Assembly: GCA_000824825.2 (NCBI GenBank)
Contig: LM655200.1
Span: forward strand, 49,648-113,647
DNA: 64,000 nt
Direction of reading: 5' to 3'
DNA from: Mesorhizobium sp. ORS 3324
GTDB taxonomy: Bacteria > Pseudomonadota > Alphaproteobacteria > Rhizobiales > Rhizobiaceae
Part shown: piece after piece, positions 41,587 through 50,352 of the stretch
Layout of the letters: each line of letters opens with the position of its first letter
Position numbering within the stretch: the first letter of the stretch is position 1
Notes under the pieces: model-generated
The model's database searches: none
Seen by the model: only the letters and a program-made list of their open reading frames with translations
What the model was told of the DNA's origin: nothing
Made by a program: the position numbers and the translations under genes

Positions 41587-42831
41587 TTGACCGATACGAC
41601 TGCCACCTCCGTCGCCAAGCCGGCGACGGCAAGCCACATCTCGGCGCAAGCGACGGCCTTCACTGTCATCCTTGCGGTGAGCTTCTGCCACTGCATCAAC
41701 GACATCATGCAGTCGCTGCTGGCGGCCATCTATCCGCTGCTCAAGGACAATTACGGTCTCGATTTCTGGCAGATCGGCCTGTTGACCTTCACCTTCCAGG
41801 TGACGGCCTCGCTGCTGCAGCCGGTGATCGGCATGATCACCGACAAGAAGCCGATGCCCTATTCCCTGCCTTGGGGCATGGCCTCGTCGCTGATCGGGCT
41901 GGTGGTGCTCGCTCATGCCGGCCACTACTGGCTGCTCCTGATTGGGGCCTCGCTGATCGGCATCGGCTCGGCGATCTTCCATCCGGAATCCTCGCGCATC
42001 GCGCGTTTCGCCTCGGGCGGACGCTTCGGGCTGGCGCAATCGCTGTTCCAGGTCGGCGGCAATTTCGGCCAGGCGATGGGACCGCTGCTCGCCGCCTTCA
42101 TCGTCGTGCCGTTCGGCCAGACCAGCATCTCCTGGTTCGCAGTCGGCTCGCTGATTGGCATCATCGTCCTGTGGCAGGTCGGCGGCTGGTACAGCCGGCT
42201 GCGCGCCTCGATGGCTGCCCGCAAGCACGCAAGCCACGTCTCGCCCTTCCCGCGCAAGAAGGTGCTGGGCGCGCTTGCCGTGCTGACGCTGCTGGTGTTG
42301 AGCAAGAACGCCTATATCGCCTCGCTCTCAAGCTACTACACCTTCTACGCCATCCATAAGTTCGGCGTTTCGGTGCAGACATCGCAGGTGATGCTGTTCC
42401 TGTTCCTCGGCGCTTCGGCGCTGGGCATCCTGCTCGGCGGCCCGTTCGGCGACCGCTACGGACAGAAGGCGATGATCTGGTTCTCGATCGTCGGCGTGCT
42501 GCCGTTCACGCTGGCGCTCCCCTACGCCAATCTGGAATGGACGATGGTGCTCACCGTGCTGATCGGGCTCATCCTGTCCTCGGCCTTCTCCAACATCGTC
42601 GTCTTCGCGCAGGAGCTGGTCCCCGGCCGCGTCGGCATGATCGCCGGCATCTTCTTCGGCTTCGCCTTCGGCATGGGCGGCATCGCCGCCGCCGTGCTTG
42701 GTGTCATCGCCGACATGAAGGGCATCGATTTCGTCTTCCAGGTCTGCTCCTATCTGCCGCTGCTCGGCCTGCTGACGGTGTTCCTGCCCAACATGAAGGA
42801 AGCCAGGAAGGCGCACGCGGCGGCCGGTTAA
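41587..42831 (+). CDS. fsr: MFS transporter, fosmidomycin-resistance type
   Basis: I place the start at TTG 41587 (MTDTTATSVAKP), preceded by ACGGAG; longer in-frame starts would overlap the divergent regulator. The 414-residue protein has about 12 membrane helices. It contains LAVSFCHCINDIMQSLLAAIYPLLK, the hallmark of Fsr-type pumps, and the conserved GGNFGQAMGPLLAAFIV. Fsr exports fosmidomycin in E. coli; the native substrate here is unknown. The divergent AraC regulator suggests inducible expression. Confidence 0.9.
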   Translation: MTDTTATSVAKPATASHISAQATAFTVILAVSFCHCINDIMQSLLAAIYPLLKDNYGLDFWQIGLLTFTFQVTASLLQPVIGMITDKKPMPYSLPWGMASSLIGLVVLAHAGHYWLLLIGASLIGIGSAIFHPESSRIARFASGGRFGLAQSLFQVGGNFGQAMGPLLAAFIVVPFGQTSISWFAVGSLIGIIVLWQVGGWYSRLRASMAARKHASHVSPFPRKKVLGALAVLTLLVLSKNAYIASLSSYYTFYAIHKFGVSVQTSQVMLFLFLGASALGILLGGPFGDRYGQKAMIWFSIVGVLPFTLALPYANLEWTMVLTVLIGLILSSAFSNIVVFAQELVPGRVGMIAGIFFGFAFGMGGIAAAVLGVIADMKGIDFVFQVCSYLPLLGLLTVFLPNMKEARKAHAAAG

Positions 42832-42981
42832 AACCGCCGATCTTCAGGACTCGAATAAGGGCATGGCAGCGCCGTGCCCATATCGATTCTTCCCCATACG
42901 CCAGGTGAAAAGCCTGTTAGTGTTCGAAACGCGTGCGCGAGCGACACTGCCGCGGATAACTCAATGTCTCTGGAGAATGAC

Positions 42982-43896
42982 ATGCGCAAGATCGTGTTGG
43001 CCGTGTTGGGCGTGCTTCTTGTAACCTTGCCGGCTACGGCACGCATCGTTCCTTTTCCGCCGGGTTTCAAGACGCAGTCCGTCGAAACCAACGGCACGAG
43101 CCTCTATGTGCGCGTCGGCGGCAAAGGTCCCGCGGTCGTGCTGCTGCACGGCTTTGCCGATACCGGAGACATGTGGGGCGCGGCCGCGGCGGCGCTCGCA
43201 AAGGACCACACTGTCATCGTGCCGGACCTGCGCGGCATGGGTCTGTCCGCTCACCCTGAAGCGGGCTACACCAAGAAGAACCAGGCCGTCGACATCGCCG
43301 GCGCGTTGGACGCCCTGAAGATCGACAAGGCAGATCTGGTCACGCACGACATCGGCAACATGGTCGGCTATGCGCTTGCTGCGCAATATCCCAAGCGCAT
43401 CACCAAATGGGTCATCATCGATGCGCCGCTGCCCGGAATCGGTGACTGGGAAAAGATCAAGCAAAGCCCGCTGCTTTGGCACTTCAACTTCCGTGGCCCG
43501 GATATGGAGCGGCTGGTCGCGGGGCGCGAGCGCATCTATCTCGACCGCTTCTACAACGAGCTGTCGGCCGACCCGAAGAAGATCGATGAAGCCACGCGCA
43601 AGCACTATGCCAAACTCTATGCCCGCCCGCATGCGATGCATGACGCTTTCGAGCAGTTCAAGGCCTTTGACCAGGACGCGATCGACAACCAGGCGATGCT
43701 CGCCGCTGGCGGCAAACTGACCATGCCGGTGCTGGCTGTTGGCGGGGAAAAATCCGCCGGCACCACGCAGGCCGATATCTTGCGGCTTGTTGCGACTGAT
43801 GTCACAGGCGGCATCGTCCCCAACTCCGGTCATTGGATCATGGAGGAAAACCCCGACGCCACCGTCAAGCTGATCACTGGTTTTCTCGCCAGATAG
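42982..43896 (+). CDS. Secreted alpha/beta hydrolase with Asp nucleophile (epoxide hydrolase-like)
   Basis: TCTGGAGAATGAC sets the start at ATG 42982. The product starts MRKIVLAVLGVLLVTLPATAR, a Sec signal peptide. The hydrolase domain has VLLHGFADTGDMWGAAA (oxyanion region), the nucleophile elbow VTHDIGNMVGYALAA, in which Asp takes the usual Ser place, and a C-terminal SGHWIMEENPDATV with the catalytic His. An Asp nucleophile is typical of epoxide hydrolases and haloalkane dehalogenases. It would act outside the cytoplasm. It is monocistronic and ends in a strong terminator. Confidence 0.9.
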   Translation: MRKIVLAVLGVLLVTLPATARIVPFPPGFKTQSVETNGTSLYVRVGGKGPAVVLLHGFADTGDMWGAAAAALAKDHTVIVPDLRGMGLSAHPEAGYTKKNQAVDIAGALDALKIDKADLVTHDIGNMVGYALAAQYPKRITKWVIIDAPLPGIGDWEKIKQSPLLWHFNFRGPDMERLVAGRERIYLDRFYNELSADPKKIDEATRKHYAKLYARPHAMHDAFEQFKAFDQDAIDNQAMLAAGGKLTMPVLAVGGEKSAGTTQADILRLVATDVTGGIVPNSGHWIMEENPDATVKLITGFLAR

Positions 43897-43927
43897 GCAC
43901 TGTCCCGCGGACATGTCGATGAAAGTA

Positions 43928-43957
43928 CAAAGCACCCGCCTGACGGCGGGTGCTTTG
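43928..43957. terminator. Strong bidirectional terminator between two hydrolase genes
   Basis: CAAAGCACCCGCC (43928-43940) and GGCGGGTGCTTTG (43945-43957) form a perfect 13-bp stem with a TGAC loop. It lies between convergent genes and can serve both. Confidence 0.9.
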
Positions 43958-43976
43958 TCTATCCAACTGGACGATT

Positions 43977-44840
43977 CTAGGCCTTGAAGAAGGCCAGGAG
44001 ATCGGCGTTGATGACGTCGGCATGGGTCATCGCCATGCCGTGCGGAAGACCCTTGTAGACCTTGAGCTTGCCCTTCTTGAGCAGCTTGACCGAAAGCAGC
44101 GCCGAGTCCGCGATCGGCACGATCTGGTCGTCGTCGCCATGCATGACCAGCACCGGCACGTCGATCTTCTTCAGGTCCTCGGTGAAGTCGGTTTCCGAGA
44201 AGGCCTTGATGCAGTCGTAATGCGCCTTGGCGCCGCCCATCATGCCCTGGCGCCACCAATTGTCGATCACGCCCTCCGACACCGTCGCGCCGGGACGATT
44301 GAAACCGTAGAACGGACCCGCCGGGACGTCGTGGAAGAACTGGGCGCGGTTCGCCGTCAACGCCGAGCGGAAGCCGTCGAACACCTCGATCGGCAGGCCG
44401 CCGGGGTTGGCATCGGTCTTGAGCATGATCGGTGGCACTGCCCCGATCAGGACAGCCTTGGCGACGCGGCCCCCGGCGCCGTATTGCGCGACGTAGCGCG
44501 CCACCTCGCCGCCGCCGGTCGAATGCCCGACATGAATGGCGTTCTTGAGGTTCAGATGCTCGGTAAGCGCCGCGACATCGGCGGCGTAGGTGTCCATCTC
44601 GTTGCCAATGTCGGTCTGGCTGGAGCGCCCATGTCCGCGGCGGTCATGCGCGATGACGCGATAACCCTTTGACAGGAAGAACAGCATCTGGGCGTCCCAG
44701 TCGTCGCTGCTCAGCGGCCAGCCGTGGTGGAAGACGATCGGCTGACCGGTGCCCCAGTCCTTGTAGTAGATCTGCGTTCCGTCCTTCGTGGTGATCGTGC
44801 CGCTGCCCGAGCCGGCCTTTGCGTGCGAAGCCTCAGTCAT
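43977..44840 (-). CDS. Alpha/beta hydrolase, non-haem chloroperoxidase-like
   Basis: The 287-residue cytoplasmic protein has VFHHGWPLSSDDWDAQMLFFLSKGYRVIAHDRRGHGRS (given in part as FHHGWPLSSDDWDAQM), the nucleophile elbow IHVGHSTGGGEVARY and the His region LPHGMAMTHADV. The GHSTGGG motif and length are typical of bacterial perhydrolases/non-haem chloroperoxidases. It is divergent from an OhrR/MarR gene with three TATCGCGATA sites in the shared region, so it is probably regulated by that protein and by oxidants. Confidence 0.92.
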   Translation of the reverse strand: MTEASHAKAGSGSGTITTKDGTQIYYKDWGTGQPIVFHHGWPLSSDDWDAQMLFFLSKGYRVIAHDRRGHGRSSQTDIGNEMDTYAADVAALTEHLNLKNAIHVGHSTGGGEVARYVAQYGAGGRVAKAVLIGAVPPIMLKTDANPGGLPIEVFDGFRSALTANRAQFFHDVPAGPFYGFNRPGATVSEGVIDNWWRQGMMGGAKAHYDCIKAFSETDFTEDLKKIDVPVLVMHGDDDQIVPIADSALLSVKLLKKGKLKVYKGLPHGMAMTHADVINADLLAFFKA

Positions 44841-44857
44841 TGCAATCTCCGTTTCGC

Positions 44858-44890
44858 TTGATATCGCGATAAAGAGTATCGCGATATCAA
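44858..44890. promoter_or_regulatory. Paired OhrR/MarR operators
   Basis: TTGATATCGCGATA (44858-44871) and TATCGCGATATCAA (44877-44890) are exact complements separated by AAGAG. Each contains the palindrome TATCGCGATA. They lie close upstream of the hydrolase start at 44840, where a bound repressor would block transcription. Confidence 0.75.
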
Positions 44891-44931
44891 TATGCGTAAC
44901 GCAGGCGACGGTTCATGTCCACAATAATATG

Positions 44932-44945
44932 TATCGCGATATCAT
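44932..44945. promoter_or_regulatory. Third OhrR/MarR operator site
   Basis: TATCGCGATA is repeated at 44932-44941, followed by TCAT, near the start of the regulator gene at 44990. The placement suggests autoregulation of the regulator. Confidence 0.7.
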
Positions 44946-44989
44946 TTTTTGTGGTACAGATGGCACAACGCAGGAAAGGAAATTCCGTC

Positions 44990-45433
44990 GTGCCGCTTCC
45001 GTTGGACAATCAGCTCTGTTTCGCGCTCTACGCCACCAGCATGGCGATCAACCGCACTTACAAGCCCATGCTCGACAAGATGGGGATCACCTACCCGCAA
45101 TATCTCGTGCTCAATGCGCTTGGCGAGGCCGACGGCCTATCGGTCGGCACCATCGCGCGCCGGCTGGCGCTGGAATCGAGCACGGTCACGCCACTGGTCA
45201 AGCGAATGGAACAAGCCGGCCTTGTGACTCGCCAGCGCAGCCATGCCGACGAGCGGCAGGTGCAGGTCGACCTGACTGCGGCCGGCCGGGCGTTGCTAGC
45301 GCGATGCAACTGCCTAGGCGAAACGCTGGTCGAACGTTCGGGGATGACGATGGCCGAGATCGATGCCCTCACCCAAAAAGTCTGGGAGTTGCGAGAGGCG
45401 CTGGGCAGCGGTCAGCCGGCCGACGCGGCCTGA
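44990..45433 (+). CDS. OhrR-like MarR-family redox regulator
   Basis: I place the start at GTG 44990 because GGAAAGGAAA lies upstream and the product then begins MPLPLDNQLCFALYATSMAI, as in OhrR; an ATG at 44960 or 44915 would overlap the third operator. Cys10 in DNQLCFALY is the conserved peroxide-sensing Cys of OhrR. The winged helix reads LSVGTIARRLALESSTVTPLVKRMEQAGLVTR..DERQVQVDLT. It should repress target genes and release them on oxidation by organic hydroperoxides. The divergent target here is an alpha/beta hydrolase rather than the usual ohr. Confidence 0.9.
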   Translation: MPLPLDNQLCFALYATSMAINRTYKPMLDKMGITYPQYLVLNALGEADGLSVGTIARRLALESSTVTPLVKRMEQAGLVTRQRSHADERQVQVDLTAAGRALLARCNCLGETLVERSGMTMAEIDALTQKVWELREALGSGQPADAA

Positions 45434-45457
45434 GGTCTAGGCGCAGGGTCCCTGCGC

Positions 45458-46219
45458 CTAGTGCAGCCCAAACTCGCGCAGCAGCTCCTCGCGGTAGCGC
45501 ACGAAGCGGCTTTCGCTGCGGTCGCGTGGACGTGGCAGATCGACATCGATCAGCCTTGCCGCGCCGCCTTTCTCCTTGGGTAGGATCAGCACCCGGTCGG
45601 CGAGATAGATCGCCTCCTCCAGGTCGTGGGTAACCACGACCATGGTCACATTCTCCTCGCTCCAGATGCGCGCCAATTCCTCCTGCATGGAGATTTTGGT
45701 CATCGCGTCGAGCGCGCCGAGCGGCTCGTCGAGCAGCAGGATCTCGGGCTGCACGGTCAGCGCCCTGGCGATGCCGACGCGCTGCGCCATGCCGCCCGAA
45801 AGCTGCGTTGGATAGGCATCGCTGAATTCTGCGAGGCCGACCAGCGCGATATAGAAGCGCGCCCGCTTCTCGGCTTCCGCCTTGGGCACGCCACGCACCT
45901 CGAGCCCGAAGGCGACATTACCGAGCACGGTCAGCCAGGGTAGCAGCCGAGGCTCCTGGAAGATCACCGCGCGCTCCTCGCCGACGCCGTCGATCTCTCT
46001 GCCGTCGATCGCGACACCGCCGCCGTCGGCCTTCTCCAGACCGGCCAGGATGCGCAGCAGCGTCGTCTTGCCGGAACCGCTGGCGCCGACGATGACCAGG
46101 CATTCGCCGGAACGGATGTCGAGATTGAGCGAGCGCAGCACGGCGAGCTGACGCCCGCCGAGCGCGAAGGACTTCGACAGGTCCCGTATCGTGACCTCGC
46201 CGCCGCGTGCGGTGGCCAT
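45458..46219 (-). CDS. ABC transporter ATPase, sulfonate/nitrate type (SsuB-like)
   Basis: GGAGGCGCAAGCC precedes ATG 46219. The 253-residue protein has Walker A IVGASGSGKTTLLRI, signature LSGGMAQRVGIARAL, Walker B ILLLDEPLGALD and the H loop VVVTHDLEEAIYLADRV. It energises uptake with the permease and periplasmic protein encoded upstream in the same operon. The close match to SsuB/TauB and the neighbouring flavin monooxygenase suggest import of an organosulfur compound. Confidence 0.9.
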   Translation of the reverse strand: MATARGGEVTIRDLSKSFALGGRQLAVLRSLNLDIRSGECLVIVGASGSGKTTLLRILAGLEKADGGGVAIDGREIDGVGEERAVIFQEPRLLPWLTVLGNVAFGLEVRGVPKAEAEKRARFYIALVGLAEFSDAYPTQLSGGMAQRVGIARALTVQPEILLLDEPLGALDAMTKISMQEELARIWSEENVTMVVVTHDLEEAIYLADRVLILPKEKGGAARLIDVDLPRPRDRSESRFVRYREELLREFGLH

Positions 46220-46236
46220 GGCTTGCGCCTCCATGC

Positions 46237-47235
46237 TCAATTGGTTTTGGTTTCGCCGCGGCGGTAGAGGATGTCGGCGGCCTTGAGCTTGCCCTTCGGC
46301 AAGCGGCCGTCGCGCTCGAGGACGTTCACCCAGAAGTCGACGTCGCGGTTCGTTACCGCCGCCTTTTCGCGCAGGCCAAAGCCGGTCCAATAGCGCGCCA
46401 GATCGCCGTTCTCGCCGCGCTTGTTCAGGACGTCGGCGAGCACCTTGCGCGCCTCGTCGGGATTCTGTCGCGACCAGTCGGACGCTCGCGCTGACTGCTC
46501 GACGAAGTTGCGGGCAGCGTCGGGATTGGCGGCGATGAAATCGCGGCGCAGCACGACGAACCCGCCGGCGATCTCGCCGAGCACATCGGTGTCATTGAAG
46601 ATGCCGCGCACGCCGCCATTGCTGACCAACTGACCGGCGAAGGTCGCCTGCCAATAGCCGGGGCCCGCGACATCGACCTGATGCGAGCGCAAGGTCTGCT
46701 CGAGCTGCGGCCCCGGCACCACGACGAGCTTGGCGGCATCCGGCGGCAGACCGACGCTGCGCAGCGCCTCGCGCACCGTGTAGTCGAGATGGGCGCCGAG
46801 CGTGTTGACCGAGATCGTCTTGCCGGCGATGTCGGCGATCGACTTGATCGGACTGTCTTCCAGCACGTAGAAGACGCTCTTGACTTGGCTGTTGATGCCG
46901 TTGCTCGGATAGGCGGCGACGAAGTCGTTGCCGCCGGCGATCGAGTTGATCACGGCAGGCGTGGCCGCGGAGCCAAGATCGACGCTGCCGGAGGCGAGCG
47001 CGAACAGCGATTCCGGGCCGCCCGCGGCGTAGCCGACATTTTCGAGCTCGATGCCGAGGCCTTTGAAATAGCCGAGCTCTTGGGCGAGCTCATGCGGGGA
47101 GAAGCCGCCGCGGCTGGCGAGATAGCGGATCTTGACGGAAGCGGCCTGCGAACGCGCGATCGAAGGCAGGCCGGCGGCGATGATGCCGGCGGCAAGCGGG
47201 GCACGCAGGAGAAGCGAACGGCGTGTGATGGTCAT
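46237..47235 (-). CDS. ABC transporter substrate-binding protein (SsuA-like)
   Basis: From ATG 47235 (AAAGGCCGGACC upstream) the protein starts MTITRRSLLLRAPLAAGIIAAG with a twin-arginine-like signal. The mature SsuA/THI5-type domain includes VKIRYLASRGGFSPHELAQELGYFKGLGIELE and GSVDLGSAATPAVINSIAGG. It should bind an organosulfur compound in the periplasm. It lies 17 bases upstream of the ATPase gene and follows the permease gene, so the full transporter is encoded here. An alternative start at 47250 is possible. Confidence 0.9.
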   Translation of the reverse strand: MTITRRSLLLRAPLAAGIIAAGLPSIARSQAASVKIRYLASRGGFSPHELAQELGYFKGLGIELENVGYAAGGPESLFALASGSVDLGSAATPAVINSIAGGNDFVAAYPSNGINSQVKSVFYVLEDSPIKSIADIAGKTISVNTLGAHLDYTVREALRSVGLPPDAAKLVVVPGPQLEQTLRSHQVDVAGPGYWQATFAGQLVSNGGVRGIFNDTDVLGEIAGGFVVLRRDFIAANPDAARNFVEQSARASDWSRQNPDEARKVLADVLNKRGENGDLARYWTGFGLREKAAVTNRDVDFWVNVLERDGRLPKGKLKAADILYRRGETKTN

Positions 47236-47281
47236 GGTCCGGCCTTTCATGGTTCAGGAGTGACAGTGATAGATTGGCTGC

Positions 47282-48130
47282 TTAGCCGACGGCGTTGCTC
47301 CAGCGGCAGAGCCGCCGCTGCAGGCTGACCAGCGCCTGGTTGGCGATCAGGCCGAGCGCTGCCAGGATGACGATCGCGGCGAACATCAGCGGGATCTGGA
47401 AATTGTACTGCGCATTCATGACCTGGAAGCCGATCCCCTTGTTGGCGCCGATCATCTCGGAAGCGATCAGCAGCAGCAGCGCGGTGGTTGCGCCGAGCCT
47501 CAAGCCGACGAAGATCGAGGGCACGGCTCCGGGCAGCACGACGCGGCGGAAGATGGTCAGCCGTCGGGCACCGTAGACGCGCGCCATTTCGAGCAGCTTC
47601 GGATCGACCTCTTTCACACCGCTGATGGTATTGAGCAGCAGCGGAAACAGCGTCGCCCAGAAGATGACGAAGACCTTGGAGGCTTCGCCCAATCCGAGCA
47701 GCAGGATGAACACCGGATAGAGCGCCAGCGCCGAGGTCTGGCGGAACAATTGCAGGATAGGATCGAGCGCGGTCTCGACGGACCGCACCTGGCCCATGAC
47801 GAGGCCGAGCGGGATGGCGACGAGGACGGCCGCGGCGAAGGCCAGGCCGGCGCGCTGCAGGCTGATGGCGATGTCGCCGAGCAGGCTGCCGCCGGCAAGC
47901 CCCTTCCAGAGCGCGGCGACGATAGCGTCGATCGGCGGCAGCACCGCCGCGTTGACCCAGCCGCTGCTTGCCGCCACCTGCCAGAGCGCCAGGAAGCCGA
48001 GAAGCAGGCCATAGCGCGATAGGATCCGCGCCGAGGCCCGGCCGGCCAGCCGCAGGGCCTCGGTACCGAAGCCGTTGCCGCCGTCACGCCTGCCGATGCC
48101 GATTGGACGTTCGATGTGCTGCAAAGTCAT
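47282..48130 (-). CDS. ABC transporter permease (SsuC-like)
   Basis: The 282-residue protein has six or seven membrane helices and the binding-protein-dependent permease signature EMARVYGARRLTIFRRVVLPGAVPSIFVGL (EAA loop) that contacts the ATPase. It matches SsuC/TauC-type permeases for sulfonates or taurine. It sits between the flavin monooxygenase gene (upstream) and the SBP gene (downstream) in one operon. Confidence 0.92.
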   Translation of the reverse strand: MTLQHIERPIGIGRRDGGNGFGTEALRLAGRASARILSRYGLLLGFLALWQVAASSGWVNAAVLPPIDAIVAALWKGLAGGSLLGDIAISLQRAGLAFAAAVLVAIPLGLVMGQVRSVETALDPILQLFRQTSALALYPVFILLLGLGEASKVFVIFWATLFPLLLNTISGVKEVDPKLLEMARVYGARRLTIFRRVVLPGAVPSIFVGLRLGATTALLLLIASEMIGANKGIGFQVMNAQYNFQIPLMFAAIVILAALGLIANQALVSLQRRLCRWSNAVG

Positions 48131-48154
48131 CGTCTTGCGTCTCGCTTCAAGGGA

Positions 48155-49513
48155 TCATTCGGCGGCGAGCACGGTCGAACGCGCGGCCGTCCACGGATTC
48201 TCGGGCCGCCTGAGGCCGAGATTTTCGCGCAGCGTCCTGCCCTCATAGGCGGTGCGGAAGAGGCCTCGCCGCTGCAGCTCCGGGATCACCAGGTCGACGA
48301 AATCGTCGAGCGCGCCGGGCAGCCAAGGGGGCAGGATATTGAAGCCATCGGCGGCTTCGTTGCTGAACCATTCCTCAAGCTGATCGGCGATCTGCGTGGC
48401 GCTGCCGATCACCGTGTAGTGGCCGCGCGCGGTCGCCACCCACTGATAAAGCTGGCGGATCGTAAAATTGTGCTCGTCGGCGATCTGGCGGATCAGCGCC
48501 TGCCGGCTCTTCATGCCTTCGGTTTCCCGGCTCGGCGGCAAGGGGCCGTCGACCGGATAATCCCGAAGATCGAGTGTCTGGCCGGCAAGCGCGTTGAGCA
48601 GCGCAACACCGTCTTCCGGCAGGATCAGGTCGTTCAGTTGCTGGTATTTGGCGCGGGCTTCCGCTTCGGTAGGGCCGACGAAGGGCGCCACGCCCGGCAT
48701 GACCAGCACCTGCGCCGGATCGCGGCCGGCAGCCGCCACACGCGCCTTGATGTCGCGGTAGAATTCCTGCGCCGATGCCAGGTTCTGATGCGCGGTGAAG
48801 ATCACCTCGGCCGAGGCCGCGGCGAGCCCGCGCCCGTCCTCGGACTGGCCCGCCTGCACCACGACCGGGTGGCCCTGCACCGGACGTGGCACGTTGAGCG
48901 GACCCTTGACGCTGAAATGCTCGCCCTTGTGATTGATGTCGTGCAGCTTGTCCTTGTCGTAGAAGCGGCCGGTCTTCTTGTCGCGGATGAAGGCGTCGTC
49001 TTCCCAGGTGTCCCACAGCGCCTTGACGATCTCGACATGCTCATGCGCCCTTGCATAGCGCTCCGCATGATTGGGCTGGACGTCGCGATTGAAGTTGCGC
49101 GCCGTGTCGTCGCCCGCCGAGGTCACGACATTCCAGCCGGCCCGGCCATTCGACAAAAGATCGAGCGAAGCGAATTTGCGGGCGAGCGTGTAAGGCTCTT
49201 CGTAGGTGGTCGATGCCGTTGCGATGAAGCCGAGATGCGTGGTCAGCGGCGCCAGCGCGGCAAACAGCGTCACCGGCTCGAAACCGGCGATCTTGGCGTT
49301 GCCGCCCTCGCGGGCGCCGAGCCCGACCGTCAGATTGTCGGCGAGGAAATAGGCGTCGAACAGGCCGCGCTCGGCGGTCAGCGCGAGTTTTTTATGAAAC
49401 TCGAAATTGGTCGCTCCGTCGGCCGGCGAGTCCGGGTGGCGCCAGGCCGCGACATGCTGGCCGCCGCCTGGGAGGAAGGCGCCGAGCTTGATCTGTCTGG
49501 ATTTGCTGGTCAT
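48155..49513 (-). CDS. LLM-class flavin monooxygenase, NtaA/SnaA/DszA family
   Basis: GAAGGAAGGTCC precedes ATG 49513. The 452-residue protein starts MTSKSRQIKLGAFLPGGGQHVAAWRH and has AERGLFDAYFLADNL, GFIATASTTYEEPYTLARKFASLDLLSNGRAGWNVVTS, NHAERYARAHEHVEIVKALWDTW and NVPRPVQGHPVVVQAGQSEDGRGLAAASAEVIF, the pattern of two-component FMNH2-dependent monooxygenases. Such enzymes cleave C-S or C-N bonds in sulfonates, sulfones or chelators. The FMN reductase gene upstream would supply FMNH2. Confidence 0.93.
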   Translation of the reverse strand: MTSKSRQIKLGAFLPGGGQHVAAWRHPDSPADGATNFEFHKKLALTAERGLFDAYFLADNLTVGLGAREGGNAKIAGFEPVTLFAALAPLTTHLGFIATASTTYEEPYTLARKFASLDLLSNGRAGWNVVTSAGDDTARNFNRDVQPNHAERYARAHEHVEIVKALWDTWEDDAFIRDKKTGRFYDKDKLHDINHKGEHFSVKGPLNVPRPVQGHPVVVQAGQSEDGRGLAAASAEVIFTAHQNLASAQEFYRDIKARVAAAGRDPAQVLVMPGVAPFVGPTEAEARAKYQQLNDLILPEDGVALLNALAGQTLDLRDYPVDGPLPPSRETEGMKSRQALIRQIADEHNFTIRQLYQWVATARGHYTVIGSATQIADQLEEWFSNEAADGFNILPPWLPGALDDFVDLVIPELQRRGLFRTAYEGRTLRENLGLRRPENPWTAARSTVLAAE

Positions 49514-49547
49514 GGCTGCGGACCTTCCTTCGAACGACTGTTGGAAA

Positions 49548-50105
49548 TCAGGCAGCGAGGCCAACGCTGCGGGTTTCACCGACAACGCGGGCAACCTCGG
49601 CCACTGCCTGTCGGGCACGGCCCTGAATGGCTTCCGACACCAGGACACCGTCGGCGAAATCCTTGTCGGAGGCGTAGATCGCGGTTGGCATGGTCAGCGC
49701 TTCGAAGAAGCCGAAAAGCGGCCGCAGTTGGTGCTCGACGATCAGCGAATGGCGCTCGCCGCCGCCGGTCGCCGCCAGGATGACCGGCTTTCCGCGCAGC
49801 GACGTTGGATCGAGAAGATCGAAGAAGTGCTTGAAAAGGCCGGTATAGCTGCCTTTGAAGGTCGGCGATCCCGCCACCAGCACATCGGCGGCGAGCAGTC
49901 GTTCGAGGATGGCGCGGGCCGACGGGTCGAGATCGGAAAGGCGTCGTGCCTGAGTGAGCGATTGACCAAGGTCCTCGATGTCGAATACCGCCGGGGTCGC
50001 CCCGATCCGGCCCGCGACCTCACTGGCGATATGGCCGATGAATGCCTTGGTCTTCGACGGGCGGGTCAGGTTGCCTGATATCCCTACCACCAGCCTTTTC
50101 GTCAT
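49548..50105 (-). CDS. NADPH-dependent FMN reductase (MsuE/SsuE-like)
   Basis: GAGGAGAGCCGAG precedes ATG 50105. The 185-residue flavodoxin-fold protein has VVGISGNLTRPSKTKAF, VAGSPTFKGSYTGLFKHFFDLL and LAATGGGERHSLIVEHQLRPLF, the motifs of SsuE/MsuE-type FMN reductases. It reduces FMN with NADPH for the downstream monooxygenase, the first gene in the operon. This completes a reductase-monooxygenase-ABC set for organosulfur use. Confidence 0.92.
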   Translation of the reverse strand: MTKRLVVGISGNLTRPSKTKAFIGHIASEVAGRIGATPAVFDIEDLGQSLTQARRLSDLDPSARAILERLLAADVLVAGSPTFKGSYTGLFKHFFDLLDPTSLRGKPVILAATGGGERHSLIVEHQLRPLFGFFEALTMPTAIYASDKDFADGVLVSEAIQGRARQAVAEVARVVGETRSVGLAA

Positions 50106-50352
50106 CTCGGCTCTCCTCGCGACCATTTGCCCATTAAGACTACCGATTTTATAGAATTATGTGAGCGAGAAGATTTCAAAACGAGCCTGGCAGAGGGATT
50201 GAGTTTGCGTCCTTTCGCCGTTGGTTGGTTCAGCGGATGCGGCGTTCCGGCCTTTGCGCCTTCGCCGAGACGGTACGGTTATCGGCGATTTCCGCTGCGG
50301 ATCGGCACGTTCCGCAGCGGTCATCCTTTTGAAGGATCCGTCGGATCGAGAC

